Notes: generated from the letters alone by a model not told the origin. Counted from the stretch's first letter, positions 1 to 5,883 are shown. The stretch is DNA of 8,106 nt from Lysobacteraceae bacterium (GCA_003449195.1 DMID01000185.1:1-8106); one strand, 5' to 3'. Numbers and translations are program-made.

Positions 1-805
1 GTTCGGCGCGCTGCTGGCCTATCTGCGCCGTTACCCGCAGGCGCTGATCTCGCCCTTGATGCTGCAACGCCAGGACGAGGCGGGGCAGACCGTGCGGCTG
101 GCGGCGGAGGGCTTCGCCGGCATGGGCGATGCGGGGCAGGCGCTTCTGGCCGGCACCTGCCTGCGCCCCGGGCCGGTCAACCTGCAGTGGCATGCGGACG
201 GCGAGGGCGGTTATCCGTACCGGCATTGCGAGTTGTACCCGCGCGACGCGGCTGCCGAGACGCGGCACCGCCACCTGCTGTGGACGCTGTACCTCAACGA
301 CAGCTTCGAGGCGGGCGCAACCGAATCCCTGTTCCAGCAACGCCGGATCGTCCCGCGCACCGGCGGCGTGCCGATCGCGCCCACCGCCTTCACCCACCGC
401 GGCAACCGGCCGCACGGCGCGGACAAGTTCATCGCCACCCGCTGGATCCTGTTCCAGCCGGCGGCGTGGTTGTTCGGGAGCCGCCGAACGGCATGTGCCG
501 GCGTTCCTGACGGACGGCGCGGCGCACGCGCTCCTCCGGCAGGCATCCGCGGCGGCTCCAAACGAATCCGGCAACCGACTCCTTGCGGATTCGGCACAAG
601 CCGATGTCCATCCGATTCGGCTTGCTGGCCGCTGCCGCAAGTCCGTGACGCCACGCTCAGTGTTCGGCCAGCAGCAGGCTGGTCTCGGAAGCGGCGATGC
701 CGTCGATGTCGCGCATCTGCCGCAATGCATGGTCGAAGCCGGCCAGATCGGCCACGCGCACCTCGGCCACCAGGTCCCAGCGGCCGTTGGTGGAGTAGAC
801 GCTGA
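1..805 (+). CDS. 2OG-Fe(II) oxygenase, 5'-truncated by window edge, probably frameshifted 3' end
   Basis: The reading frame is open from base 2, so the true start lies outside the window. Residues 1-159 of the fragment read as the double-stranded beta-helix core of a 2-oxoglutarate/Fe(II)-dependent dioxygenase, related to prolyl-4-hydroxylase-like proteins. Visible marks are an HCE segment (H75, E77) as the first two iron ligands, LLWTLYLNDSFEAGATE at 92-108, the distal ligand H132 in FTHRGNRP, and K142 as a likely 2OG-binding base followed by FIATRWILFQ. These enzymes couple oxidation of 2OG to hydroxylation of a substrate; the substrate here cannot be told. Recognisable sequence stops at WLFG, near base 478. 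The same frame then stays open to a TGA at 803-805, but those last ~108 residues are Arg/Pro/Gly-rich, have poor third-position GC and overlap the convergent Lrp gene by 149 bases. The real end is therefore probably near 480-510, for instance the TGA at 508-510 reached by a one-base shift. Family is fairly sure; the 3' end is not. Confidence 0.7.
   Translation, partial: FGALLAYLRRYPQALISPLMLQRQDEAGQTVRLAAEGFAGMGDAGQALLAGTCLRPGPVNLQWHADGEGGYPYRHCELYPRDAAAETRHRHLLWTLYLNDSFEAGATESLFQQRRIVPRTGGVPIAPTAFTHRGNRPHGADKFIATRWILFQPAAWLFGSRRTACAGVPDGRRGARAPPAGIRGGSKRIRQPTPCGFGTSRCPSDSACWPLPQVRDATLSVRPAAGWSRKRRCRRCRASAAMHGRSRPDRPRAPRPPGPSGRWWSRR
563..593 (-). terminator. candidate hairpin terminator downstream of the Lrp-type gene
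   Basis: Arms CGAATCC (563-569) and GGATTCG (587-593) pair, continued after one bulged G by GCAA (571-574) with TTGC (583-586), leaving an 8-base loop. Read on the minus strand, the hairpin lies about 65 bases after the regulator's stop and is followed by TTTGG, which is only a weak U-tract. A second hairpin (597-624) is adjacent. It may terminate the regulator transcript or insulate the two convergent genes; the short U-run keeps confidence low. Confidence 0.35.
597..624. repeat. inverted repeat, 8-bp arms, next to the 563-593 hairpin
   Basis: CAAGCCGA at 597-604 is a perfect reverse complement of TCGGCTTG at 617-624, with a 12-base loop. It lies between the probable end of the oxygenase gene and the convergent regulator, so it could be part of a bidirectional termination region. 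No T-run follows on either strand. Confidence 0.4.
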
Positions 806-1085
806 CCACTTCCGGCAAGCGCTTGAGCGCGGTGATGACCTTGTCGCCGGCACCGCCGCGCACCTCGATCTGGGTGATGGCGCGCACCGGATGCCCGGCC
901 TGCTCGCTGGCCAGGCGCACGGTGAAACCCAGCAGCACGCCGGCCCGCTGCAGGCGCACGATGCGGTTCTGCACCGTGCTGCGCGAGGCCTTGAGCTGCT
1001 TGGCCAGCATCGCAGCCGGCGCACGCGCATCCTTGCGCAGCAGCGCGATCAGGTCGTGGTCCAGCTTGTCGAGGGCTTCGGGCAT
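657..1085 (-). CDS. Lrp/AsnC family transcriptional regulator
   Basis: A 142-residue protein, the usual length for the leucine-responsive/AsnC family. Residues about 5-55 form the N-terminal winged helix-turn-helix: LDKLDHDLIALLRKDAR, then a recognition helix around SRSTVQNRIVRLQ (35-46), then AGVLLGFTV. Residues about 66-140 form the RAM effector-binding and oligomerisation domain, with the typical VVSVYSTNGRWDLVAEV at 93-109. These proteins act as dimers or octamers, wrap DNA and usually sense an amino acid. The ATG is preceded by GGTGAG four bases upstream, a reasonable ribosome-binding site. The gene is divergent from the arginine hydrolase at 1226, with 140 bases between starts that carry repeated GATTG/CAATC half-sites. 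By inference it autoregulates and controls that enzyme, perhaps in response to arginine or ornithine. Family assignment is firm; the ligand is unknown. Confidence 0.92.
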   Translation of the reverse strand: MPEALDKLDHDLIALLRKDARAPAAMLAKQLKASRSTVQNRIVRLQRAGVLLGFTVRLASEQAGHPVRAITQIEVRGGAGDKVITALKRLPEVVSVYSTNGRWDLVAEVRVADLAGFDHALRQMRDIDGIAASETSLLLAEH

Positions 1086-1126
1086 CGGCTCACCGTGATT
1101 CGTTCACATCGCCAAGATTTGTCATC

Positions 1127-1159
1127 GGATTGCCAGAGAGATTGAACAATCCGGCAATC
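1127..1159. promoter_or_regulatory. candidate operator: four GATTG/CAATC half-sites between divergent genes
   Basis: The intergenic region has GATTGCC (1128-1134) paired with GGCAATC (1153-1159), enclosing a tight palindrome GATTG-AA-CAATC (1140-1151). That gives two GATTG and two CAATC half-sites within 32 bases. Lrp/AsnC proteins bind clusters of imperfect palindromes in divergent promoter regions, often their own, so the regulator at 657-1085 is the natural candidate. The symmetry is seen directly; the binding protein is inferred. Confidence 0.5.
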
Positions 1160-1225
1160 TGCCGGCTACAGGCTGGTTTTGGTGCCTTCTAGCATGGCAC
1201 AACGCCATCCACGAGAGCTGCTGCC

Positions 1226-2065
1226 ATGTCTGCCGATACCGCGCCCCGCGTCCTGATGTGCCCGCCCACCCATTTCGCGGTGGACTACGAAATCAACCCG
1301 TGGATGGCCGGCCAGCTCGGCAGCGCCGATGTCTCGCGCGCCGCACGCCAATGGCAGGATCTGCACGCGCTGGTCAGCGACGTGGCCACGGTGGAGCTGA
1401 TCGACCACGTGGCCGGCCTGCCGGACATGGTGTTCACCGCGAATGCCGGCCTGATCTATCGCGGCCGCGCCGTGCCCAGCCATTTCCGCCATGCCGAGCG
1501 CGCAGGCGAAGAGCCGCACTTCACCCGCTGGTTTGCCGAACGCGATTTCGACGTGACCCCGCTGGACATCGAATTCGAAGGCGCCGGCGATGCGCTGTTC
1601 GACCGCGCCGCATCGCGCCTGTGGTTCGGCCACGGCCACCGCAGCGATGCCCGCGCCGCCACCGCCTTGCAGGCGTGGCTGGGCGACGAGGTGGACGTGG
1701 TGCCGCTGCGGCTGGTGGACCCGCGCTTCTATCACCTGGACACCTGCCTGTGCCCGCTGGCCGGCGGCCACTTGATGTATTTCCCGGCCGCCTTCGATGC
1801 GCAGGCCAATGCCGCCATCGAGGCGCGCGTGCCGGCCGAACGGCGCATCGCGGTGGGCGAAACCGACGCGATGGCCTTCGCCTGCAACGCGGTCAACCTG
1901 GGCGAGACGGTGATAGTCAACCGCGCCAGCGATGCACTGGAAGAACAGCTGGCCCGCCACGGCTACCGCCTGCGCGCCACGCCGCTGGACGAATTCCTCA
2001 AGGCCGGCGGCTCGGCCAAGTGCCTCACCCTGCGCCTGGACGAACCGGGGCTGCGCGCGGCGTGA
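1226..2065 (+). CDS. arginine dihydrolase/deiminase-like protein (dimethylargininase/amidinotransferase superfamily)
   Basis: A 279-residue guanidino-group-modifying enzyme. The N-terminal MCPPTHFAVDYEINPWM (residues 11-27) is typical of the branch that includes the N-terminal domain of cyanobacterial ArgZ/AgrE, often annotated as dimethylarginine dimethylaminohydrolase or arginine deiminase-related. Probable active-site residues are N24, N73 (MVFTANAG), E118 and D122 (EFEGAGD), H170 (FYHLDTCL) and the nucleophile C266 (GGSAKCLTL). C266 would form a covalent thiouronium intermediate with the guanidino carbon. The asparagine at 73, where dimethylargininases and classical arginine deiminases carry aspartate, resembles the ArgZ feature linked to complete hydrolysis of arginine to ornithine, ammonia and CO2. 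The fused C-terminal ornithine cyclodeaminase-like part of AgrE is absent. The ATG has a purine stretch (ACGAGAG) about ten bases upstream. The divergent Lrp-type gene suggests amino-acid-responsive control. Superfamily is certain; exact reaction is inferred. Confidence 0.85.
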   Translation: MSADTAPRVLMCPPTHFAVDYEINPWMAGQLGSADVSRAARQWQDLHALVSDVATVELIDHVAGLPDMVFTANAGLIYRGRAVPSHFRHAERAGEEPHFTRWFAERDFDVTPLDIEFEGAGDALFDRAASRLWFGHGHRSDARAATALQAWLGDEVDVVPLRLVDPRFYHLDTCLCPLAGGHLMYFPAAFDAQANAAIEARVPAERRIAVGETDAMAFACNAVNLGETVIVNRASDALEEQLARHGYRLRATPLDEFLKAGGSAKCLTLRLDEPGLRAA

Positions 2066-2086
2066 GATTTCGCCCCGCAACCGGAT

Positions 2087-3166
2087 TCAGAACAACTCGC
2101 CCTGCGGCGAGGGCGGGCGCGGCGGCACGAAGCGACCGCAGTCGAGTCTGCGTTCGCCGCGATGTACATAGCCCAAGCGTTTGAGCGCCAGCGCGAAGCG
2201 GCGCTCCAGCAGATCCGCATACACGCCCGTGCCGCGCATGCGGCTGCCGAACGCACTGTCGTAATCCTTGCCGCCACGCAGCTGGGCGATGGTGCTCATC
2301 ACGTGTGCGGCACGCTCGGGCACGTGTGCGGCCAGCCAATCGCGGAACAGCGGCGCCACCTCGTGCGGCAAGCGCAGCAGCACGTAGCCGGCCGACGCCG
2401 CGCCGTGCTCGCGCGCCGCTTCGAGCACCGCTTCCAGCTCGGCATCGTTCACCCACGGGATGACCGGTGCAAACATCACGCCCACCGGTACGCCGGCGTC
2501 GGCCAGCCGGCGCATCGCACGCAACCGTGCATGTGGTGCGGCGGCGCGTGGTTCCAGCCGCGCTGCCAGGCGGTTGTCGAGCGTGGTGACGGAAAACGCG
2601 ACGCTGACCAGGTTCATTCGCGCCAACGGTTCCAACAGATCGAGGTCGCGCTCGATCAGCGCGTTCTTGGTGATCAGCGAGAACGGATGGCGCGTTTCCA
2701 GCATCACCTCGATCAATTGCCGGGTGATGCGCCAGCGCCGCTCGATCGGCTGATAGGCATCGGTGTTGATGCCCAGCGCGATGGGCTGCGGCACGTAGCC
2801 GGGGCGGGCCAGTTCCCTGCGCAGCAACTCGGGGGCATTGGCCTTGGCAAACAGGCGCGTCTCGAAGTCCAGCCCGGGCGACAGGTTGAGGTAGGCATGC
2901 GAAGGCCGCGCAAAGCAGTAACTGCATCCGTGCTCGCAACCGCGGTACGGATTGACCGATTGCGAGAAGCCGACGTCCGGCGAGCGGTTGCGGCTGATGA
3001 TGCTGCGCGCGCTCTCCTCGTCGACGCGGGTGCGCAGCGCCGGTGCGGCGAATTCATCGCCGTCGGCATTGCCCCAGCCATCGTCCATGGCCTCGCCGAC
3101 GGTCACCTCGAACCGTCCGGGCAAATGCCGCAGGGAGCCGCGCCCCTTGATGGCCGTCGTCGTCAT
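2087..3166 (-). CDS. PA0069-family radical SAM protein (SplB-like, COG1533)
   Basis: A 359-residue protein with a radical S-adenosylmethionine domain. Its cluster motif is CxxxCxxC at C77, C81 and C84 (RGCEHGCSYCFARPSHAY), which ligates a [4Fe-4S] cluster that reductively cleaves SAM. Downstream are TIM-barrel segments such as ALGINTDAYQPIE (130-142), PFSLITKNALIERD (161-174), a VSVAFSVTT strand (187-195) and GVMFAPVIPWVND (229-241). This matches the family called PA0069 in Pseudomonas, grouped with spore photoproduct lyase-like proteins; no substrate is established to my knowledge. The start chosen is ATG 3164-3166 (MTTTAIKGRG), because conserved family sequence begins about there. The frame stays open upstream, antisense to the cardiolipin synthase gene, but that part is not protein-like. 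No good Shine-Dalgarno site is visible before it. It converges on the arginine hydrolase with 21 bases between stops and is divergent from the cardiolipin synthase gene. Confidence 0.9.
   Translation of the reverse strand: MTTTAIKGRGSLRHLPGRFEVTVGEAMDDGWGNADGDEFAAPALRTRVDEESARSIISRNRSPDVGFSQSVNPYRGCEHGCSYCFARPSHAYLNLSPGLDFETRLFAKANAPELLRRELARPGYVPQPIALGINTDAYQPIERRWRITRQLIEVMLETRHPFSLITKNALIERDLDLLEPLARMNLVSVAFSVTTLDNRLAARLEPRAAAPHARLRAMRRLADAGVPVGVMFAPVIPWVNDAELEAVLEAAREHGAASAGYVLLRLPHEVAPLFRDWLAAHVPERAAHVMSTIAQLRGGKDYDSAFGSRMRGTGVYADLLERRFALALKRLGYVHRGERRLDCGRFVPPRPPSPQGELF
2090..2111 (-). terminator. possible weak terminator overlapping the end of the radical SAM gene
   Basis: CTCGCC (2096-2101) and GGCGAG (2106-2111) form a 6-bp stem with a CTGC loop. 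On the minus strand the hairpin is followed by TTGTTC and then the gene's own TGA, so stem and tail are encoded by the last codons. The U-tract is interrupted and the stem short, so this may be chance in GC-rich DNA. No better terminator is seen in the 21-base convergent gap. Confidence 0.22.
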
Positions 3167-3238
3167 GGCCACAGCCTGACAGCGCCGTGTCTCATACGCT
3201 GCGAGGACCTCCACGGCCCCAGATGCCGGCCTCTTGTC

Positions 3239-3250
3239 TAGAATCCGCCC
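3239..3250 (+). promoter_or_regulatory. candidate -10 box (TAGAAT) placing the transcript start at the cls ATG
   Basis: TAGAAT at 3239-3244 fits a sigma-70 -10 hexamer. A start of transcription seven bases after it would fall on base 3251, the A of the cardiolipin synthase ATG, giving a leaderless mRNA. The TAG of this hexamer is also an in-frame stop, so no start further upstream is possible, and no Shine-Dalgarno sequence lies between it and the ATG. No convincing -35 hexamer is visible at the normal spacing. Confidence 0.45.
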
Positions 3251-4711
3251 ATGCTCGATGCCCTGCACGCTGCCCGCGACTGGCTGGACGCCCTTCCGCA
3301 CATCAAGAGCTGGTTGATCGGCGCCTGGCTGGCTTACCTGGCCGGGCTCGGCGTGTGGATCGTGCTGCAGAAGCGCGAGCCGGCCGCGACCCTGAGCTGG
3401 CTGCTTTCGCTGGCGGCGCTGCCCTACATCGGCTTCCTGATCTACTTCCTGCTCGGCCCGCAGAAGATCAAGCGCCAGCGCCTGCGCCGCGGCCATGCGC
3501 GTTCGGGCATGGAAACCTTCACCAGCGTCTGCGCGCCGGACGTGGACTGCACCGAGCTGGCACGGCTGGGGCAGGCGGTGACCGGGCTGCCCGCCACCAC
3601 TGCCACCGAAGTGCGCTGGCTGGAGGACGGTTCGGCCACCTATGCGGCATTGCTTGGCGACATCGCCAAGGCGCGGCGGCAAGTGCATCTGGAGTACTAC
3701 ATCTTTGCCGACGACCGTACCGGGCGGCAGCTGCGCGATGCGCTGGTCGAGCGCGCGAGCGCCGGCGTGATGGTGAAGGTGCTGGTCGATGCGGTCGGTT
3801 CGTCCACGCTGCATGCCTCGTTCTTTGCCCCGCTGGTGGCGGCCGGCGGCGAATTCGCCTGGTTCCATCCCACCCGCCTGCGCTTGTTCACGCGTCCGTG
3901 GGTCAACCTGCGCTGCCACCGCAAGATTGCCATCATCGACGGGCACATCGGCTACACCGGCGGCATCAACGTCACCGACGACGAAAACGATGCCCTGCGC
4001 GACGATGCGTATCGCGACCTGCACATGCGCCTGGAAGGCGACATCGTGCGCAGCCTGCAACTGGTTTTCGTCGAGGACTGGGTCTATGCCACCGGGCAGA
4101 AACCGGGCACGTTCCACGTGATGGATACCTGGCCGGCCGGCGTGCCCAAACGCGGCGACGGCCACATCCAGGCCCAGGCGCTGGTTTCCGGGCCGGACAC
4201 CTCGTGGGAAGCCATCCATCGCATGCATGTCGCGGCGATCCACGAGGCAAGACAGCGCGTCTGGCTGGTCACGCCGTATTTCGTTCCCGGTGAAGCCGCC
4301 CGCATGGCGCTGACCTCCGCCGCCCTCGGTGGTCTGGACGTGCGCCTGCTGGTGCCGCGGATGAGCGATTCGCGCATGGTCACCCTGGCCGCGCGGTCTT
4401 ACTACGAGGAGCTGCTGGCCGCCGGCGTGCGGGTCTTCGAATACGGCCCGCGCATGCTGCATACCAAGGCACTGCTGACCGACGACGATCTGTGTCTGGT
4501 GGGCAGCGCGAACTTCGATCAGCGCAGCTTCCGCCTCAACTTCGAGCTGTCGGTGATGCTGCGCGATGCACGCGTGGTCCAGGCCTTGGCGCAGCACCTG
4601 CAAGGCGAAATGTCGGCATCACGGGAAGTCACCACCGCCGGGCCGGGCCGCGCCCTGTTGCGCAAGCGCCTGCCCGAAGCCTTCGCGCGTCTGCTCTCGC
4701 CCCTGCTCTGA
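3251..4711 (+). CDS. cls: cardiolipin synthase (ClsA type, phospholipase D superfamily)
   Basis: A 486-residue protein, the same length as E. coli ClsA. It makes cardiolipin at the inner membrane by transferring a phosphatidyl group between two phosphatidylglycerol molecules, releasing glycerol. Two N-terminal membrane helices lie at about 21-40 and 47-68, the second ending in the conserved YFLLGPQK. Two HxKxxxxD catalytic motifs follow: H223-K225-D230 in CHRKIAIIDGHIGYTGGIN, and H404-K406-D411 in LHTKALLTDDDLCLVGSANF. Each supplies half of the active site. Other family marks are VHLEYYIFADD (145-155), RDLHMRLEG (255-263), VTPYFVP (340-346) and the C-terminal FDQRSFRLNFELSV. The start is fixed by an in-frame TAG twelve bases upstream and by the first membrane helix. 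It has no visible ribosome-binding site and may be leaderless. The two genes after it run the same way, with a 45-base gap. Confidence 0.96.
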   Translation: MLDALHAARDWLDALPHIKSWLIGAWLAYLAGLGVWIVLQKREPAATLSWLLSLAALPYIGFLIYFLLGPQKIKRQRLRRGHARSGMETFTSVCAPDVDCTELARLGQAVTGLPATTATEVRWLEDGSATYAALLGDIAKARRQVHLEYYIFADDRTGRQLRDALVERASAGVMVKVLVDAVGSSTLHASFFAPLVAAGGEFAWFHPTRLRLFTRPWVNLRCHRKIAIIDGHIGYTGGINVTDDENDALRDDAYRDLHMRLEGDIVRSLQLVFVEDWVYATGQKPGTFHVMDTWPAGVPKRGDGHIQAQALVSGPDTSWEAIHRMHVAAIHEARQRVWLVTPYFVPGEAARMALTSAALGGLDVRLLVPRMSDSRMVTLAARSYYEELLAAGVRVFEYGPRMLHTKALLTDDDLCLVGSANFDQRSFRLNFELSVMLRDARVVQALAQHLQGEMSASREVTTAGPGRALLRKRLPEAFARLLSPLL

Positions 4712-4721
4712 GCCGGCGGTT

Positions 4722-4727
4722 TACACT
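4722..4727 (+). promoter_or_regulatory. possible -10 box (TACACT) before the small membrane protein and pdxJ
   Basis: TACACT sits in the 45-base gap after cls, about 30 bases before the ATG at 4757. A start near 4734 would leave a short leader containing GGAG (4746-4749), seven bases before that ATG. No -35 element is evident. If real, it gives pdxJ a promoter independent of cls. Confidence 0.3.
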
Positions 4728-4756
4728 TCGGCCACTTCGTCCCGCGGAGCCGGACC

Positions 4757-5026
4757 ATGTACTGGCTTTACCTGCCCCTCGCGCTCGCCGCCCTGTACCT
4801 TGCCATTTCCACCACGCATGCGTGGCTGGTGGCCGTCGGTCTGCTGGCCACCGTGCTGCTGATCGTTGCCTGGGCCCACGGCTGGTACCGCAACCGTCTC
4901 GGCGGAATGGCCGACGCCCCCGAGCCGAACATCCACAGCGTGATCGACCCGGCCGAGCTGCGCCGACTTCGCGATCTGGCCCAGGCACGCAAGCAGGCTG
5001 CCACCGGCGAGCGCGACCCGACATGA
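4757..5026 (+). CDS. small two-helix membrane protein of unknown function
   Basis: An 89-residue protein I cannot assign to a characterised family. Two hydrophobic stretches, about residues 3-20 (WLYLPLALAALYLAIS) and 23-41 (WLVAVGLLATVLLIVAWA), form a membrane hairpin. After that comes a basic segment, HGWYRNRLGG, and a soluble tail of about 40 residues; its part from 66 to 83 (AELRRLRDLAQARKQAAT) should be helical and charged. Start support is good, with GGAG seven bases before the ATG. Its TGA overlaps the pdxJ ATG (ATGA), so the two are probably translationally coupled. The placement does not by itself imply a role in vitamin B6 synthesis. It looks like a lineage-restricted conserved protein; the reading frame is very likely real. 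Confidence 0.8.
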   Translation: MYWLYLPLALAALYLAISTTHAWLVAVGLLATVLLIVAWAHGWYRNRLGGMADAPEPNIHSVIDPAELRRLRDLAQARKQAATGERDPT

Positions 5027-5778
5027 CCGTCCTCAGCGTCAACCTCAACAAGATTGCGGTTTTGCGCAATTCGCGCGGCGGCAGTGAACCGGATGTCGTG
5101 CATGCCGCGCGCATCTGCCTCGATGCCGGGGCACACGGCATCACCGTGCATCCACGCCCCGACCGCCGCCACATCACCGCCGAGGATGTGTCCGCGCTGG
5201 CCGAAGTGACGCGCACGTACGGCGTGGAGTTCAACATCGAAGGCAATCCGTTCGCTCCGCCGCGGCCCGGTTATCCGGGTCTGCTCGAACTGTGCAGGCG
5301 TGTCGAACCTGCCCAGGTCACGCTGGTGCCTGATGGCGACGGCCAGCTGACCTCCGATCATGGCTTCGACTTCGAAGGCGACACCACCTGCTTGCAGGCC
5401 CTGATCGCATCGTTCAAGGCCGTCGGAAGCCGCGTCAGCCTGTTCGTCGATCCGGGATTGCCGCGTGTTGCCGATGCCGCCGCACTGGGTGCCGACCGGG
5501 TCGAGCTGTACACCGGGCCTTATGCGCATGCCTTTGCCGCAGGCGCGCCGGATGCCGAACTTGCCCGTTGCATCGACACCGCCCGACGTGCCGGCGAAGC
5601 CGGCCTCGGCGTCAACGCCGGCCACGATCTCTCGCAAGCCAACCTCGCCCGCTTTCTCGCACGCGTGCCATGCGTGGCCGAGGTGTCCATCGGGCATGCA
5701 TTGATCGGCGAAGCCTTGTACCAGGGCATGGCCGAAACCGTGCGCCGCTATCTTGCCATCCTGCGCGCCGCCGCCTGA
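5023..5778 (+). CDS. pdxJ: pyridoxine 5'-phosphate synthase PdxJ
   Basis: A 251-residue TIM-barrel enzyme of the DXP-dependent vitamin B6 pathway. It condenses 1-deoxy-D-xylulose 5-phosphate with 3-amino-2-oxopropyl phosphate to give pyridoxine 5'-phosphate in the cytoplasm. Family landmarks are VNLNKIAVLRNSRGG (6-20), GITVHPRPDRRHI (39-51) with H43, R45 and H50, the catalytic E73 in EFNIEGNP, VTLVPDGDGQLTSDHGFD, RVSLFVDPG (137-145), RVELYTGPYA (159-168), H201 in GVNAGHDLS and VSIGHALIGEAL (221-232). E73 and H201 match the positions of E. coli Glu72 and His193. Details such as NKIAVLRNSRGG and NIEGNP differ from the E. coli form and are closer to the version in xanthomonads and Bacteroidetes. 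The ATG overlaps the stop of the upstream small membrane protein. Only a hairpin oriented mainly for the opposite strand (5884-5911) follows it, possibly working both ways. Confidence 0.97.
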   Translation: MTVLSVNLNKIAVLRNSRGGSEPDVVHAARICLDAGAHGITVHPRPDRRHITAEDVSALAEVTRTYGVEFNIEGNPFAPPRPGYPGLLELCRRVEPAQVTLVPDGDGQLTSDHGFDFEGDTTCLQALIASFKAVGSRVSLFVDPGLPRVADAAALGADRVELYTGPYAHAFAAGAPDAELARCIDTARRAGEAGLGVNAGHDLSQANLARFLARVPCVAEVSIGHALIGEALYQGMAETVRRYLAILRAAA

Positions 5779-5794
5779 GCGCGGCGAACCCGAA

Positions 5795-5824
5795 TCGGCG
5801 CGTATTGGCTCGGCGCGTATTGGC
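5795..5824. repeat. perfect 15-bp tandem duplication after pdxJ
   Basis: The unit TCGGCGCGTATTGGC occurs at 5795-5809 and again directly at 5810-5824 with no mismatch. It lies 17 bases after the pdxJ stop, in the 169-base gap between the convergent pdxJ and exbD2 genes. It looks like a recent slippage event or a two-copy tandem repeat; no function is apparent. Confidence 0.8.
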
Positions 5825-5883
5825 ATTGCCGCCCGACCGCACGTCCGCGCTCGTTCCCCAATCGGCATGCCATTGCCACGCAT

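Noticed and set aside
187..510. 107-residue plus-strand frame inside the oxygenase region
   Set aside because: Arg/Pro-rich shadow of the oxygenase frame; only its last codons matter, as a possible natural end of the oxygenase after a frameshift.
1194..1208. ATGGC/GCCAT mini-hairpin before the arginine hydrolase start
   Set aside because: Only five base pairs in GC-rich DNA, with no supporting context for a regulatory role.
1166..2080. 304-residue minus-strand frame opposite the arginine hydrolase
   Set aside because: It mirrors the codon structure of the real gene, has no recognisable motif, and would fill the divergent regulatory region.
3167..4603. Open minus-strand frame extending the radical SAM gene by about 479 residues across cardiolipin synthase
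   Set aside because: It is antisense to an unmistakable gene, low-complexity (Gln/His/Arg/Gly-rich) and without recognisable domains; stop-free antisense frames are common in GC-rich DNA.
4492..5022. Upstream extension of the pdxJ frame by 177 residues
   Set aside because: PdxJ proteins begin at the MTVLSVNLNKIA segment; the extension overlaps cls and the small membrane protein out of frame and is Arg/Pro-rich.
5859..5875. Bulged palindrome around GGCATGCC between pdxJ and the terminator
   Set aside because: Short, with no U-tail, and close to a much stronger hairpin; probably chance.
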